A program made the translations under genes and the position numbers. Shown here piece after piece: positions 6,966-14,026 of a DNA stretch of 28,045 bases (position 1 is the stretch's first letter; every line of letters begins with the position of its first letter). The stretch covers positions 1 through 28,045 of the forward strand of contig DCJB01000089.1 in assembly GCA_002317325.1 (NCBI GenBank), in the 5' to 3' direction. The notes beneath the pieces are model-generated. The model had not been told where the DNA came from. It saw only the letters and a program-made list of their open reading frames with translations, and did not search any database. The stretch comes from Bacteroidales bacterium UBA1711. Its GTDB lineage: Bacteria; Bacteroidota; Bacteroidia; Bacteroidales; P3.

Positions 6966-8816
6966 ATGGACAACAAGCAATACAACACCCTCTTTTCCTT
7001 CATCTGGAACATCGCCAACGATGTGCTGGTGCACGCCTTCGAGAAGGGCGAATACAAGAAGATAATACTCCCGTTCATGGTGCTGCGCCGCATCGACGTG
7101 CTGCTGGAGCCCACCAAGGCCGCCGCCTTAGAGAAGAAGGCCTTCTGCGACAGCCATGGCCTCGCCGACTACACCCCCTTCCTCACACAGGTGACCGGCT
7201 ACCCGTTCTACAACACCAGCGCCTTCACCATGAAGACGCTGAAGAACGAGATTGACCCCCAGCGACTGAAGATGAACACCATCGAGTATTTCAACGGCTT
7301 CTCGCAGGACGTGCAGGACATCATCGACAAGTTCCACCTCCGCCAGCAGGTGGACAACCTCACCGAGGCCGGCCGCCTCGGCTCGCTCTTGGAAAAATTC
7401 ACCGACGAGAGCATCAACCTCTCCGTGAAACCCGTCATGCAGGAAGTCGCCCGGGAAGACGGCACCCGGGCGCTGGAAGAGCGACTGCCGGGACTCGACA
7501 ACCACGCCATGGGGACCATCTTCGAGGAGCTGCTCCGCAAGTTCAACGAGGAACACAACGTCACCGAGGCCGGCGAGCACTTCACCCCCCGCGACTACGT
7601 GCGGCTGCTCGGCCAACTCGCCGTCGAGCCCGTCAAGGACAAGATCACGGACAACACCTACACTATCTACGACGGCGCCTGCGGCACCGGCGGCATACTG
7701 ACCATCGCACAGGAGGAGATAGAGCGCATTGCGCGGCAGGAGGGCCGGCGCGTCCGCACGAGCATCTTCGGGCAGGAGCAGCAGGCCGACACCTACGCCA
7801 CCTGCAAGGCCGACCTCATGATCTCGGGCAACATCGGCAAGTTCACCTACCGCCTCGGCTCGACGGACCACCAATACATCGCCTTCGGCTCCACCATCAG
7901 CCAGGACGGCCACGCCGGCGAGTCCTTCGACTTCTGCATCTCCAATCCCCCCTTCGGCACCCCATGGAAGAGCGACCTCAACAACTGGGGACTCGACGAC
8001 AAACGCAATGTGGCCGACCCGCGCTTCTTCTGCGGCGCCACGTCGTTCATCCCCGACATCGGCGACTGCCAGATGCTCTTCCTCGCCAACAACATCAGCC
8101 GCATGAAGGACTCCCCCTTGGGCACCCGCATCGTGGAGGTGCACAACGGCAGCTCGCTCTTCACCGGCTCGGCCGGCGGCGGCGAGAGCAACCTGCGCCG
8201 CCACATCATCGAGAACGACCTCCTCGAAGCCATCATCGCCATGCCCGAACGCGACTTCTACAACACCGGCATAGCCACCTACATCTGGATTGTCACCAAC
8301 CGCAAGGAGGAACGGCGCAAGGGCTTCGTGCAGCTCATCGACGCCAGCGCCATCTGCTCCACCCTCCGCAAGAACCTCGGCGAGAAAAACTGCGAGACCA
8401 CCGACGACGACCGCCGCCGCATCCTCCGGCTGCTGACCGACTTCCGCGAGACCCCGGAGAGCAAGATCTTCCCCAACGAGGAGTTCGGCTACTGGCAGGT
8501 GCCCGTGCTGCGGCCCAAGCGCGACGACGCGGGCAACATCATCCTCAAGAAGGGCAAGCCCGTCATGGCCTGCGTCAAGAAGGAGTGCGAACAGATTCCC
8601 CTGCTCTACCCCGGCGGCATTGCGGCATTCTACGAGAACGAGGTGAAACCCTACGACTGCGAGGCAGAGTTTGGCGAACCCGTCGTGGGCTACGAACTCT
8701 CCTTCACCAAGTACTTCTACAAACCCGCCCAACTGCGCGCCCTCGACGAAATCATGGCCGACATCAACCGCCTCGAATCCGAGACCGCCGGCCTGTGGTC
8801 GGAGATAATGGGTTAA
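6966..8816 (+). CDS. hsdM: Type I restriction-modification DNA methyltransferase subunit
   Basis: 616 residues. The helical N-terminal HsdM domain (about 1-160) is followed by the N6-adenine methyltransferase fold: motif I D-G-A-C-G-T-G-G (236-243) binds S-adenosylmethionine and motif IV N-P-P-F (327-330) is the catalytic adenine-binding loop. With HsdS it methylates adenine at the host recognition sequence, and with HsdS and HsdR it forms the restriction complex. Length and motifs look complete. Codon usage is GC-rich, like hsdR and the chromosomal genes and unlike the DUF1016 genes. The last 59 bp (8752-8810) are repeated at 10623-10681. The DUF1016 gene starts 3 bp after its stop. I see no convincing promoter directly upstream. 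Confidence 0.96.
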   Translation: MDNKQYNTLFSFIWNIANDVLVHAFEKGEYKKIILPFMVLRRIDVLLEPTKAAALEKKAFCDSHGLADYTPFLTQVTGYPFYNTSAFTMKTLKNEIDPQRLKMNTIEYFNGFSQDVQDIIDKFHLRQQVDNLTEAGRLGSLLEKFTDESINLSVKPVMQEVAREDGTRALEERLPGLDNHAMGTIFEELLRKFNEEHNVTEAGEHFTPRDYVRLLGQLAVEPVKDKITDNTYTIYDGACGTGGILTIAQEEIERIARQEGRRVRTSIFGQEQQADTYATCKADLMISGNIGKFTYRLGSTDHQYIAFGSTISQDGHAGESFDFCISNPPFGTPWKSDLNNWGLDDKRNVADPRFFCGATSFIPDIGDCQMLFLANNISRMKDSPLGTRIVEVHNGSSLFTGSAGGGESNLRRHIIENDLLEAIIAMPERDFYNTGIATYIWIVTNRKEERRKGFVQLIDASAICSTLRKNLGEKNCETTDDDRRRILRLLTDFRETPESKIFPNEEFGYWQVPVLRPKRDDAGNIILKKGKPVMACVKKECEQIPLLYPGGIAAFYENEVKPYDCEAEFGEPVVGYELSFTKYFYKPAQLRALDEIMADINRLESETAGLWSEIMG

Positions 8817-8819
8817 AAA

Positions 8820-10004
8820 ATGAATGTTATGGGAAAACAGGTATCAATCAATCGTTCAGAATCGACCCAGAGGGATAAAGCCCGACTGCAAGAGCAGGAG
8901 TTCATTGCCGAACTACATGAGATAGTGTTCTCTGCTCGGGATGCAAGTTATCGGTCTGCCAACCTGATGCAAGTCGTTCAAAACTGGTTTATTGGTTGGC
9001 GAATCGTGGAACTGGAACAATCAGGAAACACGCGAGCCGGTTATGGAAAACACATCATCGAGCTTGCAGCAAAGTCGTTAACTGAGGCTTTTGGCATGGG
9101 TTTTTCGGAAACTCAGTTGCGGAACTTTCGGCGTTTCTACTTAGCATTCAATAATATAATAATTCAGCAGACATTGCCTGCTGATTTTAGAATGAAACTT
9201 GACTCAATTCAGCAGACGTCGTCTGCCGAATTGCGAGAAGACCACATCGTTTTACCGCCTCAACTATCATGGAGCCATTATGAACGATTGATGCGCATAA
9301 CTGACCCGACAGAACGCTATTGGTATCTGCACGAAGCAGCATCTCAGCAATGGGACTATCGGACATTGAAACGCAATATCGACACCCAATACTATCATCG
9401 ACTATTGCAAACACCCAAAGCAAACCAATACGAAGTGGCGGCTGAAATGTGCCGTCATACTGCCGAATACGACAAAGAAAAATCCGCTTTTGTGAAAAAC
9501 CCGATGCTGGTTGAATTTTTGGGGTTCAAACAAAACACCGTCTTCACGGAAACGAAACTCGAACAGGCCATCCTCAACCACATCGAACGATTCCTCATGG
9601 AAATGGGCAAAGGCTATGCTCTTGTTGACAGGCAGATGCACATCCACACAGATGATGACGACTATTATATTGACTTGGTTTTCTACAACTATTTGTTGAA
9701 GTGCTTTGTCCTTATCGATTTAAAGACGAAGAAAGTGTCGTATCAAGATGTTGGACAAATGGATATGTATCTGAAGATTTTCGATGCCCACAAGCGTACA
9801 GAAGGAGACAACCCAACCGTTGGCATCATACTTTGTTCGGAAACCAATGCCGACGTTGCTCGTTTTTCCACACTTGCAAGCAATAAACAGATGTACGCCG
9901 CCAAATATTTAACCTATATGCCTCCTAAAGAAATATTGGCTCGCGAGATAGCGCAGCAGAAGGAATTGTTTAGGCTTCAGCACGAAAACGACAGTGCACT
10001 TTAA
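8820..10004 (+). CDS. PD-(D/E)XK nuclease of the YhcG/DUF1016 family, copy 1
   Basis: 394 residues from an ATG 3 bp after hsdM (an ATG at 8829 is an alternative). The N-terminal helical DUF1016_N region (about 25-110, with G-Y-G-K-H and F-G-M-G-F-S) is followed by a linker rich in I-Q-Q-T and then W-S-H-Y. The C-terminal nuclease core has E-M-G-K-G-Y-A-L-V-D-R-Q (261-272), Asp285 in Y-Y-I-D-L-V-F-Y, D-L-K (300-302) and G-Q-M-D-M-Y (312-317), so the active site looks intact. The family is often found with type I restriction genes, but its biochemical role is not established to my knowledge. The linker (residues 114-138) is encoded by two DNA palindromes. The gene is more AT-rich than hsdM, suggesting separate origin. 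Confidence 0.9.
   Translation: MNVMGKQVSINRSESTQRDKARLQEQEFIAELHEIVFSARDASYRSANLMQVVQNWFIGWRIVELEQSGNTRAGYGKHIIELAAKSLTEAFGMGFSETQLRNFRRFYLAFNNIIIQQTLPADFRMKLDSIQQTSSAELREDHIVLPPQLSWSHYERLMRITDPTERYWYLHEAASQQWDYRTLKRNIDTQYYHRLLQTPKANQYEVAAEMCRHTAEYDKEKSAFVKNPMLVEFLGFKQNTVFTETKLEQAILNHIERFLMEMGKGYALVDRQMHIHTDDDDYYIDLVFYNYLLKCFVLIDLKTKKVSYQDVGQMDMYLKIFDAHKRTEGDNPTVGIILCSETNADVARFSTLASNKQMYAAKYLTYMPPKEILAREIAQQKELFRLQHENDSAL
9161..9187. repeat. In-frame 27-bp palindrome A inside DUF1016 copy 1
   Basis: Arms AATTCAGCAGAC and GCCTGCTGATTT pair around ATT with two mismatches. In frame it encodes I-Q-Q-T-L-P-A-D-F. It aligns base for base with the elements at 9206-9232 and 13309-13335, in the same codon phase. 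Confidence 0.75.
9205..9233. repeat. In-frame palindrome B inside DUF1016 copy 1
   Basis: Thirteen-base arms CAATTCAGCAGAC and GTCTGCCGAATTG pair around GTC with a single mismatch. The 27-bp core (9206-9232) encodes I-Q-Q-T-S-S-A-E-L. It starts 45 bp after palindrome A, exactly 15 codons. Confidence 0.85.
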
Positions 10005-10008
10005 TACC

Positions 10009-10137
10009 ATGGAACGATACAACTCATATAAGGAAAGCGGCGTGCAGTGGTTCGGAGATACTGTGGGGTGCTGGGGGTGTGTCAGCAACTGTGAAAGAGA
10101 AACTTGGCGCAACAGTCAGTTATTCCATTTCGCTTGA
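10009..10137 (+). pseudogene. Decayed hsdS 5' end, remnant 1
   Basis: An ATG 4 bp after DUF1016 copy 1 opens M-E-R-Y-N-S-Y-K-E-S-G-V-Q-W-F-G, matching the start of the intact hsdS at 11805 (M-E-Q-Y-S-E-Y-K-D-S-G-I-Q-W-L-G). The match stops after 16 codons, where I-P-x-H-W should follow, and the frame ends after 42 codons. Bases 10032-10085 match 10499-10552 at 47 of 54 positions, so the broken junction itself was copied. No TRD remains. Confidence 0.75.
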
Positions 10138-10471
10138 GCCTGAACGCACGACGCTATCCCTTGAATTGAGCAATGAAACAAGGAATAAAGCCAAGAAACA
10201 AGGGATAAACATTCGGGTTTCCGAAAAAACAAGCGATAAAATAGAGCAAATAGAAGGGATAAGCAAAAAGACAAGGGATAACTTGACGATGATTCTTGAA
10301 TATATGCGGACTCACAACACGGTGAGGAATCACGAAATTGCAGAGTTGCTGCATATTGGTGACGACAGGGTAAGAGTTCTGCTAATGCTCCTTGTTGACA
10401 ATGGCCTCTTGCTTGCTAAGGGCAACAAAAAGGAAAGAACATATACTCTCAACATTCCTTTTGAGGATTGA
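10079..10471 (+). pseudogene. Winged-helix domain fragment
   Basis: An open frame of about 130 codons with only a GTG as a possible start, overlapping hsdS remnant 1 in another frame. The last 65 residues look like a winged helix-turn-helix: M-I-L-E-Y-M-R-T-H-N-T-V-R-N-H-E-I-A-E-L-L-H, a recognition-helix-like G-D-D-R-V-R-V-L-L, and a wing ending T-Y-T-L-N-I-P. Such domains often close AlbA_2/Schlafen-like ATP-binding regulators and some Fic proteins. The absence of a good start and of any N-terminal domain suggests the 3' end of a longer gene. It is AT-rich compared with hsdM and hsdR. It might still be expressed as a small DNA-binding protein. Confidence 0.5.
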
Positions 10472-10475
10472 TGGC

Positions 10476-10552
10476 ATGAAAAAATACGACTCATCTATGG
10501 AAAGCGGCACACAGTGGTTCGGTGATACTGCGGGATGCAGGGGGTGTGTCAG
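10476..10552 (+). pseudogene. Decayed hsdS 5' end, remnant 2
   Basis: Opens M-K-K-Y-D-S-S-M-E-S-G-T-Q-W-F-G-D-T, a second diverged copy of the HsdS N-terminus. Like remnant 1 it departs from HsdS after Q-W-F-G and continues G-D-T-A-G-C-R-G-C-V, against G-D-T-V-G-C-W-G-C-V in remnant 1. The frame then reads through unrelated sequence. With the hsdM tail copy at 10623 it is the debris before DUF1016 copy 2. Confidence 0.7.
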
Positions 10553-10622
10553 ATTGAATCATTTCGGAACGCGTCGAAACGGATTAATCTATAGCCCATC
10601 CAACGAGACAGATGCGTGCGCC

Positions 10623-10687
10623 TCATGGCCGTCATCAACCGCCTCGAATCCGAGACCGCCGGCCTGTGGTCGGAGATAATGAAATGA
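10623..10687 (+). pseudogene. Copy of the hsdM 3' end
   Basis: Bases 10623-10681 match 8752-8810 of hsdM at 58 of 59 positions. In frame they read M-A-V-I-N-R-L-E-S-E-T-A-G-L-W-S-E-I-M and then K-stop in place of G-stop. A stop lies about ten codons upstream in the same frame, so nothing else of hsdM survives. Its place before DUF1016 copy 2 mirrors the real hsdM end before copy 1. Confidence 0.9.
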
Positions 10688-10718
10688 TTGCTGACCCATA
10701 ACTGCATGACAATTGATT

Positions 10719-11801
10719 ATGACAAATTATATCGCAACAAACAATGGGCTGATAACCGACCTTCGGCAGATTATTGAGCAAGGTCGCAGACGGGCATATA
10801 TCAGCATCAACGCCTCGATGATACAGGCCTACTGGAATGTGGGCAGACGTATCGTGGAGGAAGAGCAGCACGGACAGGAACGCGCCGAGTACGGAGAGCA
10901 GATTGCTAAAAGTGTGGCCAAGGAGTTACATGCCGATTATGGAAGTGCTTTCAGCTACAGAAACATCTGTTATTTCCGACAGTTCTATCTGTGTTTCAAG
11001 GATTCTACAATTGTGAACGCGCGAGTTCACAATCTCACCTGGACCCACATACGCCATCTCCTGCGCGTGGACGACGAGAAAGCACGCCTCTGGTACATGA
11101 GAGAGGCGGCCAATCAGATGTGGAGCACCCGCGAACTGGAACGCAACATCCTCAGCCAGTACTACTATCGCTTGCTCTCTAACCAAAGCGACAAGACAGC
11201 AGATGTCGTTGACGTTCACGCCGCAGAGCCTGTGCTGCCGGAGAAGGAAGAGTTTATCAAGAACCCTGTCGTGACAGAGTTCTTGGGGGTTAATTCGGAA
11301 CGAGACTTCAGCGAGAAGAAATTGGAAGAGGCCATCGTCAAGCATATCGAGAAGTTCATCATGGAGTTGGGCAAGGGCTATGCGCTCGTGGACAGGCAGA
11401 AGCATATCCCCACGGAGAAGAGCGACTACTACATTGACCTTGTGTTCTACAACTACATTCTGCGGTGCTTTGTCCTTGTTGACCTGAAGGCCGACAAGAT
11501 AACCTACGAGGATGTGGGGCAGATGGATATGTACCGCAAGATGTATGATGAGCAGTTCCGTCCCGAAGGGCACAATCCAACCTTCGGCATCATCCTGTGC
11601 GCCGATACGGATGAAGACATTGCGCGCTATTCATCGCTCAACGGCAACGACCACCTCTTCCAAGCCAAATACATGCTTTATATGCCGACCAAGGAACAGT
11701 TGAAATTGGAGATAGAGCGCGAGAAAGAGGTCTATCGATTGCAGACAAACACGGCCAACGAAGAACGCTTGGACAACACCCCTAAACACATGAACAAATA
11801 A
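10719..11801 (+). CDS. PD-(D/E)XK nuclease of the YhcG/DUF1016 family, copy 2
   Basis: 360 residues from an ATG at 10719; a TTG two codons earlier is less likely. DUF1016_N spans about 10-95 (N-V-G-R-R-I-V-E-E-E-Q, F-S-Y-R-N-I). A short linker follows, then W-T-H-I, and the nuclease core has E-L-G-K-G-Y-A-L-V-D-R-Q, Asp240 in Y-Y-I-D-L-V-F-Y, D-L-K (255-257) and G-Q-M-D-M-Y. The active site appears intact. Copies 1 and 2 share long stretches of the core but differ in the N-terminal half, so they are old paralogues. The linker (98-105, I-V-N-A-R-V-H-N) is encoded by a 24-bp inverted repeat unlike the 27-bp family. It ends 3 bp before hsdS. Confidence 0.9.
   Translation: MTNYIATNNGLITDLRQIIEQGRRRAYISINASMIQAYWNVGRRIVEEEQHGQERAEYGEQIAKSVAKELHADYGSAFSYRNICYFRQFYLCFKDSTIVNARVHNLTWTHIRHLLRVDDEKARLWYMREAANQMWSTRELERNILSQYYYRLLSNQSDKTADVVDVHAAEPVLPEKEEFIKNPVVTEFLGVNSERDFSEKKLEEAIVKHIEKFIMELGKGYALVDRQKHIPTEKSDYYIDLVFYNYILRCFVLVDLKADKITYEDVGQMDMYRKMYDEQFRPEGHNPTFGIILCADTDEDIARYSSLNGNDHLFQAKYMLYMPTKEQLKLEIEREKEVYRLQTNTANEERLDNTPKHMNK
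11010..11033. repeat. In-frame 24-bp inverted repeat inside DUF1016 copy 2
   Basis: Perfect 9-bp arms ATTGTGAAC and GTTCACAAT surround GCGCGA. It encodes I-V-N-A-R-V-H-N directly before L-T-W-T-H, the position held by the 27-bp palindromes in copies 1 and 3. It also starts on an ATT codon but shares no other sequence with them. Confidence 0.8.
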
Positions 11802-11804
11802 CCC

Positions 11805-12998
11805 ATGGAGCAGTATAGCGAATATAAGGACAGCGGCATTCAGTGGTTAGGAAAGATTCCGCGACACTGGAAAGTTTGCAAATTTCCATATTGCTCGAAA
11901 TTATTAAATGCGCCTTGTAAACTTCAAAGTTCACAATATGAGCCTATCGGAATTTTTCCTATTGTATCGCAGGAAAAAGATCTTATTAATGGTTATTGGA
12001 ATAATGAAGACGATGTTTTGCACATTGACAATCCTGTCATAATATTTGGTGATCACACCAAAACAATAAAATATGTTGATTTCAATTTTGTTGTTGGGGC
12101 AGATGGAGTCAGAATAATAAGCCCATCTTTTGACTATGTGCAGAAGTATTATTACTATTCCTTATTGTCTTTGCCATTAATCACTTTAGGTTACTCGCGC
12201 CATTTCAAGCTGTTGAAAGACAAATACCTTCCTCTTCCCCCTCTCGCCGAGCAGCGGGGCATTGTGGCATACCTTGATGAGAAGTGTGGGAAGATTGACA
12301 AACTTTTGGAAGGGAAACAGAAGCAGATAGAATTGTTGGCAGAGACAAAACAACGTGTCATTGCTGACACCGTCACTCGTGGCCTGAATCCCAACGTCAA
12401 GATGAAACCAACCAACATCCCCTGGCTCCCCCAAATCCCAGAACATTGGGAAGTTAAACGTAGCAAATACATTCTGCTGCTACAGTCAGTTAGTACAAAA
12501 AGAACTATAAAAATAGGGTTAGAGAACATCGAAAGTTTCTCAGGGAAATACATTAAAACAGATACCATTTATGACGGTGATGGTGTTGATTTTAATGTTG
12601 GTGACATTGTATATGGTAAATTAAGACCATATCTATGCAAAGTATGGTTAGCAGATTTCGATGGCAATGCTGTTGGCGACTTTTTTGTCTATCGAGTAAA
12701 AGAGAACATGAACAACATGTATTTCGCTTATTTGATGCGTACATCTTATTTTACCGCAATAAGCAACGCTTCAACTTATGGAACTAAAATGCCACGTGTT
12801 TCACACCAATTCATTGCGTCTCTACATTTGCCTGTCCCCCCTCTCTCTGAGCAGCGCGCCATTGTCGCCCACATCAACTCCCGGGTGTCCAAGATTGACA
12901 CCCTCTCGGCGAAGCTTCGGCAGGAGATTGGGGCAATTAAGGAATACAAGCAGCGCCTTATCAGCGACGTTGTGACAGGACAAATGAAAGTATGCTAA
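11805..12998 (+). CDS. hsdS: Type I restriction-modification specificity subunit
   Basis: 397 residues with the two-half architecture: start motif S-G-I-Q-W-L-G-K-I-P-R-H-W, target-recognition domain 1 (about 20-145), conserved helix beginning P-L-P-P-L-A-E-Q-R-G-I-V (143-154), second start motif I-P-W-L-P-Q-I-P-E-H-W, TRD 2 (about 216-345), then V-P-P-L-S-E-Q-R-A-I-V and a final helix. HsdS reads the split target sequence and holds HsdM and HsdR together. Both TRDs are clearly AT-rich and the conserved segments GC-richer, the usual sign of TRD exchange. The two halves appear complete. The target sequence cannot be read from the protein. Its 3' end overlaps the next gene if that gene starts at 12992. 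Confidence 0.95.
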   Translation: MEQYSEYKDSGIQWLGKIPRHWKVCKFPYCSKLLNAPCKLQSSQYEPIGIFPIVSQEKDLINGYWNNEDDVLHIDNPVIIFGDHTKTIKYVDFNFVVGADGVRIISPSFDYVQKYYYYSLLSLPLITLGYSRHFKLLKDKYLPLPPLAEQRGIVAYLDEKCGKIDKLLEGKQKQIELLAETKQRVIADTVTRGLNPNVKMKPTNIPWLPQIPEHWEVKRSKYILLLQSVSTKRTIKIGLENIESFSGKYIKTDTIYDGDGVDFNVGDIVYGKLRPYLCKVWLADFDGNAVGDFFVYRVKENMNNMYFAYLMRTSYFTAISNASTYGTKMPRVSHQFIASLHLPVPPLSEQRAIVAHINSRVSKIDTLSAKLRQEIGAIKEYKQRLISDVVTGQMKVC

Positions 12999-14023
12999 TT
13001 GTTATGAACGAAATTGAGAAACTCAACAACTTGCCTTCATCGGGCAATATTGCAACAGACATCCGCACCATTCTTCAAGAGGCGCGACAGTTGGTAGTAC
13101 GCCATACGAACACTGCTATGACTGCCGCATATTGGCTGATTGGACGTCGCATTGTGGTTGAAGAACAACAGAATGCAGAACGGGCCGACTACGGCGCATG
13201 CCTCTTGAAGAACCTTTCAATGGAGTTGACCGCAGAATTTGGCAACGGATTCTCGTACGCCAACCTTAGGAATATGCGCCAGTTCTATCTCACCTATTCC
13301 AGTTCTGAGATTTGCCAGACACTGTCTAGCAAATTGCCGTGGAGTCATAATTGTTTAATAATGAGAGTGCAGAACACGGATGCCCGCGAATGGTATCTGC
13401 GCGAGGCAGCACGCGAGCAATGGAGCGTGAGGCAGTTGGAACGCAATATCAACTCATTCTATTACCAGCGTCAGCTGGAGTCCGGGCTCTTGGAAAACAA
13501 AAATGACAGACAGTGTGTAGAAAATTCAAACACCATTGACCCTCGTCAGTTTGTGAAGGACCCATACGTGCTTGAATTTATTGGACTGCCAGCCTACCCT
13601 GCCCATAAAGAGAGGGATCTTGAGGCTGCTTTGGCGGATAAGATGCAGGACTTCCTGCTTGAATTGGGTAAAGGATTCTCATTCATCAAACGCCAATACC
13701 GCATCAGCACCGAGACAAGCCATTTCTACATTGACCTTGTCTTCTACAATTATATCCTGAAATGCTTTGTCCTCATCGACTTGAAGGCTGCAAGGCTTAC
13801 ACATCAAGATGTTGGACAGATGGATATGTACATCCGCATGTTTGACGATATTAAGAAAGGATCGGATGATAACCCAACCATTGGCATACTGATGTGTGCA
13901 GACAAGGACGAAACAGTGGTTAAGTACTCCGTTCTCGAAGGCTCAAAACAAATCTTTGCCAGCAAATATCTTCCTTATCTGCCGACGGAGGATGAACTGA
14001 GACGTGAACTTGAAAACAGATAA
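12992..14023 (+). CDS. PD-(D/E)XK nuclease of the YhcG/DUF1016 family, copy 3
   Basis: 343 residues from an ATG overlapping the hsdS end by 7 nt; an ATG at 13004 would give 339. DUF1016_N spans about 20-105 (I-G-R-R-I-V-V-E-E-Q, F-G-N-G-F-S-Y-A-N-L-R-N-M). The linker I-C-Q-T-L-S-S-K-L leads into P-W-S-H. The nuclease core has E-L-G-K-G-F-S-F-I-K-R-Q, Asp248 in F-Y-I-D-L-V-F-Y, D-L-K (263-265) and G-Q-M-D-M-Y. It is the closest of the three to the usual family pattern (G-F-S-F instead of G-Y-A-L). hsdR starts 3 bp after its stop, so it belongs to the restriction operon. Active site complete; role unknown. Confidence 0.9.
   Translation: MLIVMNEIEKLNNLPSSGNIATDIRTILQEARQLVVRHTNTAMTAAYWLIGRRIVVEEQQNAERADYGACLLKNLSMELTAEFGNGFSYANLRNMRQFYLTYSSSEICQTLSSKLPWSHNCLIMRVQNTDAREWYLREAAREQWSVRQLERNINSFYYQRQLESGLLENKNDRQCVENSNTIDPRQFVKDPYVLEFIGLPAYPAHKERDLEAALADKMQDFLLELGKGFSFIKRQYRISTETSHFYIDLVFYNYILKCFVLIDLKAARLTHQDVGQMDMYIRMFDDIKKGSDDNPTIGILMCADKDETVVKYSVLEGSKQIFASKYLPYLPTEDELRRELENR
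13309..13335. repeat. In-frame 27-bp palindrome inside DUF1016 copy 3
   Basis: The core arms 13310-13321 and 13323-13334 pair with one mismatch around a single C. Taken as the 27-bp element, the arms are GATTTGCCAGAC and GTCTAGCAAATT around ACT. It encodes I-C-Q-T-L-S-S-K-L. AGAC, GTCT and the terminal ATT/AATT bases are shared with the element at 9206-9232. Confidence 0.8.
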
Positions 14024-14026
14024 ACC

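Noticed and set aside
10476..10679. 67-codon gene M-K-K-Y-D-S...
   Set aside because: Its first 16 codons are an hsdS remnant and its end reads the hsdM tail copy in the wrong frame, so it is debris.
11805..12998. Invertible hsdS shufflon
   Set aside because: No recombinase gene and no inverted copy of hsdS or its conserved segments was seen in the window; the extra hsdS heads are in direct orientation.
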